A DNA stretch of 13,236 nucleotides from Bacillota bacterium (GCA_023442905.1 JAEZWY010000033.1:1-13236); one strand, 5' to 3'. Counted from the first letter of the stretch, positions 1 through 6,677 are shown. Notes: generated from the sequence alone by a model not told the origin. A program made the numbers and translations.

Positions 1-802
1 GTTGTAAACGACGAGCAAGAGCACCATCTTTTTCAATTTTTCTAAACTCATTTAAAGTCGTTGCCCCAACCAATTGTAGTTCACCACGAGCTAAAGCTGG
101 TTTTAGGATATTACCAGCATCTAATGAGCCACCTTCTGTCGAACCAGCACCCACAATTTCATGGATTTCATCAATAAAGAGGATGATATTTTTATTTTCT
201 TTTACTTCGGTCATTAATTGTTGCATTTTTTCTTCGAATTGGCCACGGATTCCAGTCCCTTGAACTAATGACGCAACATCTAGTTGAATGACCTCTTTAT
301 TACGTAACTTTTCAGGTACAGCATGTTCAACAATTTTCTGTGCCAAACCTTCTACTACTGCAGTTTTACCAACACCTGGTTCACCAATTAGAACAGGATT
401 GTTCTTTGTACGACGGTTTAAAATTTCAATTACACGGATAATTTCATCATCACGACCAATAATAGGGTCGATGAGACCAGCTTTCGCTTGGTCAGTTAAA
501 TTAGTACCATAATTACCTAGAATTGAATTGTCATTATTGCCGCCATTACCAGCTTGAGTTTTGGCATTACTTTGACTATTGCCGGCAAAACCTGGTTGCT
601 GCATCTGACGTAGTAAGTCATCAAAGCTGTAGCCTCCGAAAGGTTGATTGCTATTGTTGTTATTATTTATATTTTTAGCTTGATTTCCATGGGCTAACTG
701 TGAGTAGCACGTTTGGCAGAGGTTTACCGCTTCACGTCGACCATTCACATTTGCGTATACGTGAATGACGGCGTCACGTTCGCCGCAGTTTTGACATAAC
801 AT
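1..802 (-). CDS. clpE: ATP-dependent Clp protease ATP-binding subunit ClpE, N-terminal part (3' end cut by window edge)
   Basis: A Hsp100/Clp AAA+ unfoldase that feeds stress-damaged proteins to the ClpP peptidase in the cytoplasm. Reading back from the ATG at 802-800 gives 267 codons with no stop before the window edge, so the C-terminal part, including the second AAA+ module, is missing. Residues 1-35 form the zinc-finger motif that separates ClpE from ClpC (Cys3, Cys6, Cys29, Cys32). Residues about 39-95 are a low-complexity linker rich in Asn, Gln and Gly. The first AAA+ module follows, with Walker A GEPGVGKT at 140-147 and Walker B IILFIDE at 206-212. The start is supported by an AAAGGAAG ribosome binding site just upstream. 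The gene is divergent from ptsH, and its promoter carries a CtsR-like box, as known for class III heat-shock genes. Assignment to ClpE is firm because of the zinc finger. Confidence 0.95.
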   Translation of the reverse strand, partial: MLCQNCGERDAVIHVYANVNGRREAVNLCQTCYSQLAHGNQAKNINNNNNSNQPFGGYSFDDLLRQMQQPGFAGNSQSNAKTQAGNGGNNDNSILGNYGTNLTDQAKAGLIDPIIGRDDEIIRVIEILNRRTKNNPVLIGEPGVGKTAVVEGLAQKIVEHAVPEKLRNKEVIQLDVASLVQGTGIRGQFEEKMQQLMTEVKENKNIILFIDEIHEIVGAGSTEGGSLDAGNILKPALARGELQLVGATTLNEFRKIEKDGALARRLQ

Positions 803-818
803 ATAAACACTTCCTTTG

Positions 819-834
819 TTTAAAGTTCTTTAAA
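819..834. repeat. Short inverted repeat in the clpE leader
   Basis: TTTAAAG-TT-CTTTAAA: seven-base perfect arms around two bases, in the transcribed 5' leader of clpE just upstream of its ribosome binding site. The arms are almost all A and T, so a hairpin here would be weak. No function can be assigned from sequence. Confidence 0.4.
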
Positions 835-882
835 TAGCATTTAGATTTTTCACAGTATGAGTTCATAACTGCTTATACAACT

Positions 883-911
883 ATTATACTCTGACCAATT
901 TTGACTTTCAA
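883..911 (-). promoter_or_regulatory. clpE promoter, sigma-A type
   Basis: On the minus strand TTGAAA (complement of 906-911) and a perfect TATAAT (complement of 883-888) are separated by exactly 17 bases. The inferred start is near 876, which gives a leader of about 75 bases before the clpE ATG. This is the best promoter match in the window. Its spacer is almost filled by the CtsR-like box. Confidence 0.8.
890..906 (-). promoter_or_regulatory. CtsR operator-like direct repeat in the clpE promoter
   Basis: Minus strand AGTCAAA-ATT-GGTCAGA. The published CtsR consensus is a tandem heptad RGTCAAA-NAN-RGTCAAA. The first heptad is perfect; the second differs at one base, and the spacer centre is T rather than A. 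The site lies between the -35 and -10 of the clpE promoter, where a bound repressor would block RNA polymerase. CtsR itself is not in the window. Confidence 0.75.
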
Positions 912-963
912 CTAAAAGGCCTAAAGTAAAATTATTCCCTTACTATTCAAGTGAAAAACCTTG

Positions 964-977
964 TGGAAACGCTATTT
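964..977 (+). promoter_or_regulatory. Catabolite-responsive element (cre)-like site upstream of ptsH
   Basis: TGGAAACGCTATTT matches the cre consensus TGWAARCGYTWNCW at 12 of 14 positions. Mismatches are G at position 3 and T in place of the C at position 13. It lies upstream of both candidate ptsH promoters, a position seen where CcpA activates rather than represses. CcpA binding here is inferred from sequence only. Confidence 0.5.
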
Positions 978-993
978 TTTTGGTAAATTATTA

Positions 994-1064
994 ATGAAAG
1001 AGTTTTCTAATTATGGTATAGTCTATTTTGTGACATTTTACTTTGCAAATAGATAAGCTATAAT
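994..1064 (+). promoter_or_regulatory. ptsH promoter region, two candidate sigma-A promoters
   Basis: The upstream candidate is an extended -10, TGG-TATAGT (1014-1022), with a poor -35 ATGAAA at 994-999, 17 bases away. The downstream candidate has a perfect -10 TATAAT at 1059-1064 with TTTTAC at 1036-1041 (17-base spacer). The latter would give a leader of about 50 bases. I cannot tell from sequence which is used, or whether both are. Confidence 0.55.
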
Positions 1065-1102
1065 TACTCTTGCCTATTTATAAGGTATTAATAAAACATT
1101 TT

Positions 1103-1110
1103 AAAGGAGA
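1103..1110 (+). promoter_or_regulatory. ptsH ribosome binding site, fixes the start at 1120
   Basis: AAAGGAGA ends nine bases before ATG 1120. The in-frame TTG at 1114 is only three bases from it and would add two residues that HPr proteins lack, so ATG 1120 is preferred. Confidence 0.85.
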
Positions 1111-1119
1111 TTTTTGATT

Positions 1120-1386
1120 ATGCAAAAACAAGAATTTAACATTACAGCTGAAACAGGTATCCACGCACGTCCTGCAACTTTATTGGTGCAATCTGCAAGC
1201 AAATTCAACTCAGATATTAACTTAGAATACAAAGGTAAATCTGTTAACTTGAAATCTATCATGGGCGTAATGTCTTTAGGTGTAGGTCAAGGTTCTGATG
1301 TTGTGATCACTGCTGAAGGCGATGACGAAGAAGAAGCAATCCAAACAATTGCTGACACTATGAAAAACGAAGGGTTATCAGAATAA
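1120..1386 (+). CDS. ptsH: Phosphocarrier protein HPr of the PTS
   Basis: An 88-residue cytoplasmic phosphocarrier that takes phosphate from Enzyme I on His15 and hands it to sugar-specific EIIA domains. The His15 active site is visible in GIHARPA (residues 13-19). The regulatory Ser46 is in LKSIMGVMSL. HPr kinase/phosphorylase phosphorylates this serine in Firmicutes, making HPr a CcpA co-factor for catabolite control. The length is standard for HPr. The start is set at ATG 1120 by the AAAGGAGA site. ptsI begins one base after the stop, so the pair forms one operon. A cre-like element upstream suggests regulation by the pathway HPr itself signals in. Confidence 0.98.
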   Translation: MQKQEFNITAETGIHARPATLLVQSASKFNSDINLEYKGKSVNLKSIMGVMSLGVGQGSDVVITAEGDDEEEAIQTIADTMKNEGLSE

Positions 1387-1387
1387 T

Positions 1388-3121
1388 ATGACAAAACTAA
1401 CAGGAATCGCGGCTAGCGATGGCGTTGCCATCGCTAAAGCGTTCTTAGTTGAAGAACCTGATTTAAGTTTTGAAATTTCAAAATCTAACGATTCACAACA
1501 AGAAAAAGAACGCTTGGCAAAAGCTATAGCCGACTCAAAAGTAGAAATCGAAAAAATTAAAGCGGTTGCATCTAAATCTTTATCTGCAGAGGAAGCGCAA
1601 GTTTTTGATGCGCACTTAATGGTCCTTGAAGATCCAGAATTGCAACAAGCTTATACGCAAAAGATAGATGATGAAGCTTTGAACGCAGAATCTGCTGTTC
1701 GTCAAGCTGCTGACTTTTACATCGAAATCTTTAAAGGTATGGAAGACAACCCTTATATGCAAGAACGTGCAGCAGACATCAAAGATGTTACTGATCGTTT
1801 GGTAGCGCATTTATTAGGTGTTAAAATCCCTGACCTTTCAACGATTGATGAAGAAGTGGTTGTTGTTGCATATGACTTAACACCAAGTGATACAGCACAA
1901 TTAAACCGCCAATTTGTTAAAGGTTTTGCGACTGATATCGGTGGTCGTACATCTCACTCTGCAATCATGTCTCGTTCTTTAGAGATTGCTGCAGTTGTTG
2001 GTACAGGTAATGTCTCTAAAGAAATCAACGATGGCGATATGATAATTGTTGATGGACTAAACGGAGATGTCATTGTAAACCCTGATGATGCAACAATCGC
2101 AGCTTATGAAAAAATTGCTGCTGACTTCTTAGCACGTAAAGCTGAATGGGAAAAACTTAAGGATGCTGAAACGTTAACTAAAGACGGTAAAAAATTCGAA
2201 ATTGCTGCTAATATTGGTACACCAAAAGATTTAGAAGGTGTACATTCAAATGGTGCTGAAGCAATTGGTTTATACCGTACTGAATTCCTATACATGGACT
2301 CAGACGAAATGCCAACTGAAGATGAGCAATTCGAATCTTACAAAGTTGTATTGGAAGGTATGAATGGTCATCCAGTTGTTGTTCGTACAATGGACATTGG
2401 TGGGGACAAACATTTACCTTACTTACAATTACCAGAAGAAATGAATCCATTCTTGGGTTATCGTGCAATCCGTATCGGATTAAACCAACCAGAATTGTTA
2501 CGAGTACAATTACGTGCTTTATTACGTGCTTCTGTGTATGGTTCATTACGCATCATGTTCCCAATGATTTCTAATTTACCAGAATTCCGCGCTGCGAAAG
2601 CAATTTATGAGGAAGAAAAAGCTAAATTAGAGGCTGAAGGTGTTGAAGTTGCGGATAATATCCAAGTGGGTATTATGATTGAAATCCCAGCGGCAGCAGT
2701 ACTTGCTGATCAATTTGCTAAAGAAGTTGACTTCTTCTCAATTGGTACGAATGACTTAATCCAATACACGATGGCAGCTGACCGTATGAACGAACATGTT
2801 TCATACTTGTATCAACCATTTAACCCATCTGTATTACGTTTAATCAAGAATGTTATTGATGCGAGTCATAAAGAAGGTAAATGGACTGGTATGTGTGGTG
2901 AAGTTGCCGGAGAACCAATGGCAGCACCATTATTAGTTGGTATGGGCTTAGATGAATTCTCAATGTCTGCATCTTCTGTACTAAAAATCAGATCATTAAT
3001 TTCTAAATTAGATTCAAATGAAATGGCTGAGTTAGCAAACAAAGTGGTTACTGAAGCAACTTCTTCAGATGAAGCTGAAGAATTAATTAAAGCAGCAGTA
3101 CCTGAACTAGCTAATCTATAA
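1388..3121 (+). CDS. ptsI: PTS Enzyme I (phosphoenolpyruvate-protein phosphotransferase)
   Basis: Enzyme I autophosphorylates from phosphoenolpyruvate and passes the phosphate to HPr His15, the first step for all PTS sugars. At 577 residues it is full length. The N-terminal half has the HPr-binding helical part and the phosphohistidine domain, with His190 in GGRTSHSAIMSR. The C-terminal TIM barrel binds phosphoenolpyruvate and shows GLYRTEFL (294-301), GGDKHLPYL (338-346), GTNDLIQY (453-460) and the catalytic Cys503 in GMCGEVAGEP. The ATG lies one base past the ptsH stop, and the nearest SD-like stretch (AGGG, 1371-1374) is 13 bases away and weak, so translation is probably coupled to ptsH. 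A strong terminator follows. Confidence 0.98.
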   Translation: MTKLTGIAASDGVAIAKAFLVEEPDLSFEISKSNDSQQEKERLAKAIADSKVEIEKIKAVASKSLSAEEAQVFDAHLMVLEDPELQQAYTQKIDDEALNAESAVRQAADFYIEIFKGMEDNPYMQERAADIKDVTDRLVAHLLGVKIPDLSTIDEEVVVVAYDLTPSDTAQLNRQFVKGFATDIGGRTSHSAIMSRSLEIAAVVGTGNVSKEINDGDMIIVDGLNGDVIVNPDDATIAAYEKIAADFLARKAEWEKLKDAETLTKDGKKFEIAANIGTPKDLEGVHSNGAEAIGLYRTEFLYMDSDEMPTEDEQFESYKVVLEGMNGHPVVVRTMDIGGDKHLPYLQLPEEMNPFLGYRAIRIGLNQPELLRVQLRALLRASVYGSLRIMFPMISNLPEFRAAKAIYEEEKAKLEAEGVEVADNIQVGIMIEIPAAAVLADQFAKEVDFFSIGTNDLIQYTMAADRMNEHVSYLYQPFNPSVLRLIKNVIDASHKEGKWTGMCGEVAGEPMAAPLLVGMGLDEFSMSASSVLKIRSLISKLDSNEMAELANKVVTEATSSDEAEELIKAAVPELANL

Positions 3122-3138
3122 GATTTAAAGCCAAATAG

Positions 3139-3185
3139 AAGAAACCTCACTGAGATCATTCATCTTGGTGAGGTTTCTTTTATTC
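3139..3185 (+). terminator. Intrinsic terminator of ptsHI
   Basis: AAGAAACCTCAC (3139-3150) pairs perfectly with GTGAGGTTTCTT (3168-3179). The stem continues inward through two G-T pairs and four Watson-Crick pairs to a five-base loop, 18 base pairs in all, followed by a T-rich tract. Confidence 0.92.
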
Positions 3186-3261
3186 TTTTCCTAGTCAAAC
3201 TGTTGAATGACTTATAGTATTCTTTAGCATTTACTTAGACTCAGATGATTTTTAAATTGCC

Positions 3262-3289
3262 TTGTTTCTGTTATGATAGGGTATATGAT
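3262..3289 (+). promoter_or_regulatory. Candidate promoter of the glycosyltransferase gene
   Basis: TTGTTT (3262-3267) and TATGAT (3284-3289) are 16 bases apart. An overlapping alternative is an extended -10, TGT-TATGAT (3269-3277), without a good -35. Both sit between the ptsHI terminator and the gene, so some promoter is expected here, but the matches are moderate. Confidence 0.45.
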
Positions 3290-3327
3290 AGGATTATTAT
3301 AAAAAAAGGCATCTAAGGAGTGTTTAG

Positions 3328-4584
3328 ATGAATATTGCGATCTTTACCGACACCTACTTTCCACAAGTAAGTGGGGTCGCTACATCAATTCAAACATTAA
3401 AAGAAACGTTTGAGGATAACGGACATCAAGTGTATATCTTTACTACATCAGATCCAAAAGCTGAAGATGAAAACCATGTTTTTCGCTATGAATCTGTTCC
3501 TTTTCTATTTTTTAAAGATAGACGGGTAGCAATTCCATCTTTTGCATCTATTCATCGTAAATGTAAAGAATTAGAGATTGATATTGTCCATACTCAAACA
3601 GAATTTTCTATGGGATTGATGGGGGTAAGTGTAGCGCGTTATATGCGGATTCCACTTGTGCATACTTACCATACATGGTATGAGAAATATCTACACTATA
3701 TTTTAAATGGCAAGTTAATTTCTCGAAAAACAGTTGTTCACTTATCTAAACTATTTTGTGATCAAGCTGACTTAGTGATTTCACCTAGTGGGCAAATGAA
3801 AGAAGTACTACGTGACTACCAGATTCAAAAGCCTATCCATGTCTTAGCAACTGGTGTTAAATTACCTAAAGAAATTGATCAAAACCAACTAGCTACCTTT
3901 AGAGAACGTTGGGGGATAAAGGAAGATGAGTATTTACTATTATCTATCAACCGTATCGCTGAAGAAAAGAATTTAATAGCTATTATCAAGCAATTACCAC
4001 AGGTGTTGGAGAGAATACCCAATGCTAAATTGATGTTAGCTGGTGATGGACCACAGCTAGACGAGTTAAAAGAACTGACAACGGAAATGGATTTGACAGA
4101 TAAGATTCTTTTCCCAGGATTCGTATCGCACAATCAGGTGAATGTCTTATATCAAGCAGCAGATGTCTATGTGAACTTGTCTACGTCAGAAACCCAAGGC
4201 TTAACCTTTATAGAGGCTATCACAAACCATTTACCGGTTATCGCAATGAAAACACCTTATCTGGCAACACTTGAAGCTATCGCACCATTTGGACATTTGC
4301 TATCGGAAGTAACAGACTTCCCTAATGCAGTAACAGATATTGCACAAGCGCAAGAGGCTTATACAGAAGGATTGTCACCCTTGATCTATCATGTATCAGC
4401 GGATGCATTCTATGAAGATTTATATCATATCTATCAATATATGATTGAATTACAGTCCGAGAAACCGAGGAATCTAATTGGTCGTAGTGTATATCTTTCG
4501 TCTAGTTTTGCTGAATTGCACAAGCCCCTAAAATGGACCAGTAAGTATTTTCCATCCTTCTATATACGAAAAAAAGATGACTAG
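3328..4584 (+). CDS. GT4-family glycosyltransferase, probable 1,2-diacylglycerol 3-alpha-glucosyltransferase
   Basis: A 418-residue retaining GT-B glycosyltransferase. The N-terminal half has the acceptor-side motif FTDTYFPQVSGVATS (6-20) and HTYHTWYEKYLHYI (112-125), which are characteristic of the enzymes that add glucose from UDP-glucose to diacylglycerol at the membrane. The C-terminal half has the donor-binding signatures: R209 and K214 in NRIAEEKN, AGDGP (238-242), and an E-x7-E motif from E288 to E296. Products of this family become glycolipids and lipoteichoic acid anchors; BgsB of enterococci and IagA of streptococci are the models I compare it with. There is no signal peptide or transmembrane helix; membrane contact would be peripheral. 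ATG 3328 follows AAGGAG (3315-3320) by seven bases. The second, processive glucosyltransferase often found beside it is absent here. The exact acceptor is inferred. Confidence 0.82.
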   Translation: MNIAIFTDTYFPQVSGVATSIQTLKETFEDNGHQVYIFTTSDPKAEDENHVFRYESVPFLFFKDRRVAIPSFASIHRKCKELEIDIVHTQTEFSMGLMGVSVARYMRIPLVHTYHTWYEKYLHYILNGKLISRKTVVHLSKLFCDQADLVISPSGQMKEVLRDYQIQKPIHVLATGVKLPKEIDQNQLATFRERWGIKEDEYLLLSINRIAEEKNLIAIIKQLPQVLERIPNAKLMLAGDGPQLDELKELTTEMDLTDKILFPGFVSHNQVNVLYQAADVYVNLSTSETQGLTFIEAITNHLPVIAMKTPYLATLEAIAPFGHLLSEVTDFPNAVTDIAQAQEAYTEGLSPLIYHVSADAFYEDLYHIYQYMIELQSEKPRNLIGRSVYLSSSFAELHKPLKWTSKYFPSFYIRKKDD

Positions 4585-4722
4585 ATATATTCTGGCATTT
4601 CCACACCGTTTTATAATGAAAAGGCTTAGTTGAAATAAATTTATTTCTTATGCAGTTAATGGTTTTTTATTCACTCAAAGAGTGTTAAAATGACAAAGAT
4701 AAGAAGGCGAAAGGAGATTATT
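4585..4722 (+). other. Intergenic region between the glycosyltransferase and ykuJ genes
   Basis: No convincing intrinsic terminator follows the glycosyltransferase. There is a perfect TATAAT at 4612-4617 without a good -35. A 16-base AT-rich perfect palindrome, GAAATAAATTTATTTC, lies at 4632-4647. Near the gene is an extended -10, TGT-TAAAAT (4683-4691), overlapped on its upstream side by a small inverted repeat CACTC-AAA-GAGTG (4672-4684). The last -10 is the likely start of the ykuJ-family transcript. Confidence 0.5.
4632..4647. repeat. Perfect 16-base palindrome
   Basis: GAAATAAATTTATTTC reads the same on both strands. It lies about 36 bases upstream of the likely -35 to -10 region of the next gene. 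It could be a dimeric regulator site or a chance AT-rich palindrome. Confidence 0.4.
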
Positions 4723-4950
4723 ATGCAATCATCTCGATTAGAAGCAATTATTACTCGATTAAAAGCGATGCTTTCTGATGACTCAGAAATCGAAGTACGT
4801 CGTTTTGAAAAAGAGGGCGTTGAGAAGTGTATTGTACGCTTTAACAAAGAGTCTGAAAGCTTTGAATTAGAAGACTTAACAATCAACGAAACTTTCCAAT
4901 TTGATGACATTGATTTAGTCGCAATGGAAATCTACGAGTTAATTCAATAA
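4723..4950 (+). CDS. ykuJ: YkuJ-family (DUF1797) small protein
   Basis: A 75-residue acidic cytoplasmic protein of a conserved Firmicutes family with known structure but no settled function. The family pattern is visible as EVRRFEKEGVEKC (residues 24-36) and QFDDIDLVAMEIYELI near the C-terminus. ATG 4723 is chosen because AAAGGAG (4710-4716) is six bases upstream. The in-frame ATG at 4690 would overlap the likely -10 at 4686-4691 and has no ribosome binding site. There are no signal peptide, membrane segments or cysteine pairs. Neighbours (a glycolipid synthase before, MurE after) do not define its role. Confidence 0.85.
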   Translation: MQSSRLEAIITRLKAMLSDDSEIEVRRFEKEGVEKCIVRFNKESESFELEDLTINETFQFDDIDLVAMEIYELIQ

Positions 4951-4979
4951 TTAACTAATTATTTTGATTAAGGTAGGAT
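4951..4979 (+). promoter_or_regulatory. Candidate promoter upstream of the murE leader
   Basis: TTAACT (4951-4956) and TAGGAT (4974-4979) are 17 bases apart, each matching consensus at 4 of 6 positions. Start would be near 4986, giving a leader of about 93 bases that includes the terminator at 5025-5053. Weak on sequence alone, but a promoter upstream of that terminator is required unless murE depends on ykuJ read-through. Confidence 0.35.
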
Positions 4980-5024
4980 AACCTACTAGAACAACCAATA
5001 TGGCAGACATTCTGTGTCGTATAG

Positions 5025-5053
5025 AGGGTCGTGGCATCACGATCCTTTTTTTT
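5025..5053 (+). terminator. Intrinsic terminator or attenuator before murE
   Basis: AGGGTCGTG (5025-5033) pairs with CACGATCCT (5038-5046) around a GCAT loop: nine base pairs including one G-T, followed by eight T. It may simply end the ykuJ transcript, but only about 25 bases separate it from the murE ATG, too few for an independent promoter. See the corresponding finding. Confidence 0.85.
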
Positions 5054-5078
5054 ATTTATGGAGTAGAGGGAGTTTAAC

Positions 5079-6623
5079 ATGTCAGATTCAATGAAATTAG
5101 CACGCGTAATAGATTTTTTTAAAGGTAACGATGACACAACAACTATTACACAAGAAGAAATAACAGAAGGGGTCGTCATTGATCACATTACCTTCGACTC
5201 ACGTGCAGTCAAAGCGAATACCTTATTTGTTTGTAAAGGGATGAACTTCAAGGCGTCTTATCTAAATGATGCTATTGACCACGGTGCGGTTGCTTACCTA
5301 TCCGAACAAGAATATGCAGTGGACATTCCAGGTATTGTTGTAGAAGATATCCGTCTTGCAATGGCTCAGTTAGCAAATTTCTTCTATCAATCTCCTTGGC
5401 AAGAAGTTGCAATTTCTGGTATTACAGGAACTAAAGGGAAAACGACAACAGCAGGATTTGTTAACCAGATATTGACTTTAGATAGTCAAGAAAAAGAGCA
5501 AGCACTACCAGGTTTTATTTCATCTACATTTAATTATGACGGACTAGAAAAGACGCCGTCGACTTTGACAACACCCGAAGCCATGGATTTGTATGAAATG
5601 TTGGCAACAATGCGAGACAATGATGTCACGCGCGCAACCATGGAAGTATCTAGCCAAGCGTTAAAATATCACCGAGTTGATGATGTACAAATGCGGGTAG
5701 TTGCTTTTCTAAATATTTCGCCAGACCATATTTCACCAGTTGAACATCCAACCTTTGCTGATTACTTCCAGTCAAAATTACGGATTTTTGAACATGGTAA
5801 AGTAGCAGTTATTAATGAAGATACTGATCACTTCGAGGATATTTTAAAAGCAGCCAAAGATGCTAAAAATATTGAGCGCATTGTAACTGTATCTCGTAAG
5901 AATCCAGCAGCAGACTATTTTGCTGATGAATTGACCTTTAATGATGCAGCACAGCACTTTATTATACGCAATCAGGGTGAAGCAATTCCTATGACATTAA
6001 ATGTACTTGGTCACTTTAACATCAACAATGCATTAGTGGCAGCGGCCATTGCTAGAGAAAATAATGTGGAGTGGACAACTATTCAAAAGGCATTAGGACA
6101 AGCGAAAACAGATGGGCGAATGGAAATATACCGAAGTCAGGATAATCAATTGACCTTTGTTGTTGATTTTGCCCACAATAAAATTTCCTTTGAGGAGTTA
6201 TTCTCATCTGTAAAAGAAATGGCGCCTGACAATGACCTTCGTATTGTATTTGGTTCAGCCGGGGGTAAAGCCGAAAATAGACGACCTGACATGGGACATG
6301 TAGCTGGTTTGAATACGAATGAGATTTATTTAACGAGTGATGATCCAAATTTTGAAGATGCTTATAAGATTATGGCTGAGATTGAAGAAGCAGTTTATGA
6401 TGTGAATCCAGCTGCTAAAGTAAGAAGCAATTTAGACCGGACAGGATCAATTTATATGGCCTATAAAGATGCCATAGCATCAGGAAAACCAACGACTATT
6501 GTTGTTGCTGGGAAAGGGTCAGAAGATACAATCAAAATTAATGGACGAAATGAATTTTATGTACCGGATTTTGAATATGTTCAACAATTGATTGCTTTTT
6601 ATGAATTTAAGGGTAGAATTTAA
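5079..6623 (+). CDS. murE: UDP-N-acetylmuramyl-tripeptide synthetase MurE, L-lysine-adding type
   Basis: A cytoplasmic Mur ligase that uses ATP to add the third stem-peptide residue to UDP-MurNAc-L-Ala-D-Glu. The 514 residues show the three Mur domains: an N-terminal UDP-binding domain (about 1-105), the ATPase domain with GITGTKGKTTT (114-124) and EVSSQAL (189-195), and a C-terminal domain with DFAHNK (363-368). Lys233 in YFQSKLRIF is the position carbamylated in Mur ligases. The amino-acid-selecting motif reads DDPN (421-424) where meso-diaminopimelate enzymes have DNPR, which indicates L-lysine. ATG 5079 follows AGAGGGAG (5065-5072) by six bases; the later ATG at 5091 is too far away. Because of the terminator just upstream, expression may be controlled by attenuation or read-through. 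Confidence 0.95.
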   Translation: MSDSMKLARVIDFFKGNDDTTTITQEEITEGVVIDHITFDSRAVKANTLFVCKGMNFKASYLNDAIDHGAVAYLSEQEYAVDIPGIVVEDIRLAMAQLANFFYQSPWQEVAISGITGTKGKTTTAGFVNQILTLDSQEKEQALPGFISSTFNYDGLEKTPSTLTTPEAMDLYEMLATMRDNDVTRATMEVSSQALKYHRVDDVQMRVVAFLNISPDHISPVEHPTFADYFQSKLRIFEHGKVAVINEDTDHFEDILKAAKDAKNIERIVTVSRKNPAADYFADELTFNDAAQHFIIRNQGEAIPMTLNVLGHFNINNALVAAAIARENNVEWTTIQKALGQAKTDGRMEIYRSQDNQLTFVVDFAHNKISFEELFSSVKEMAPDNDLRIVFGSAGGKAENRRPDMGHVAGLNTNEIYLTSDDPNFEDAYKIMAEIEEAVYDVNPAAKVRSNLDRTGSIYMAYKDAIASGKPTTIVVAGKGSEDTIKINGRNEFYVPDFEYVQQLIAFYEFKGRI

Positions 6624-6632
6624 TTATGAGAA

Positions 6633-6653
6633 TATCATGAAATATACATGATA
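6633..6653. promoter_or_regulatory. Inverted repeat overlapping a candidate hom -10 (operator-like)
   Basis: TATCATG-AAATATA-CATGATA has perfect seven-base arms around a seven-base spacer. Its right arm overlaps an extended -10, TGA-TAAAAT (6649-6657). There is no good -35. The layout resembles a repressor site on a hom-thrB promoter. No T follows as in a terminator. Confidence 0.4.
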
Positions 6654-6670
6654 AAATACAATGAACCAAT

Positions 6671-6677
6671 GAGGTGG
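6671..6677 (+). promoter_or_regulatory. hom ribosome binding site, fixes the TTG start at 6683
   Basis: GAGGTGG lies five bases before TTG 6683. The longer reading from GTG 6674 would start inside this site and has no ribosome binding site of its own. Confidence 0.75.

Larger units (their letters stand above)
803..1119. other. Divergent intergenic region between clpE and ptsH
   Basis: About 317 bases with no coding potential I can support. It holds the clpE leader and promoter with its CtsR-like box, then a cre-like site at 964-977, and two candidate ptsH promoters between about 994 and 1064. The stretch at 912-963 shows nothing I recognise. Confidence 0.8.

Noticed and set aside
288..512. 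Plus-strand open reading frame of 74 codons
   Set aside because: It lies opposite the AAA+ region of clpE, which has clear Walker motifs on the minus strand; no ribosome binding site or family signature.
2104..2546. Minus-strand open frames inside ptsI
   Set aside because: Antisense shadows of a strongly conserved Enzyme I; no plausible starts or motifs. The same holds for antisense frames in the glycosyltransferase, murE, thrB and yqeH genes.
4632..4647. Palindrome as terminator of the glycosyltransferase gene
   Set aside because: The stem would be only A and T with one G-C pair and no loop or T-tract; kept only as a palindrome.
4951..5078. T-box or lysine riboswitch before murE
   Set aside because: The leader is only about 93 bases and lacks the T-box core sequence and the lysine riboswitch conserved segments; only simple hairpins are seen.
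4955..5179. Minus-strand open frame across the murE leader and murE start
   Set aside because: Composition is untypical of a protein, it has no ribosome binding site, and it crosses a clear terminator and the murE start.
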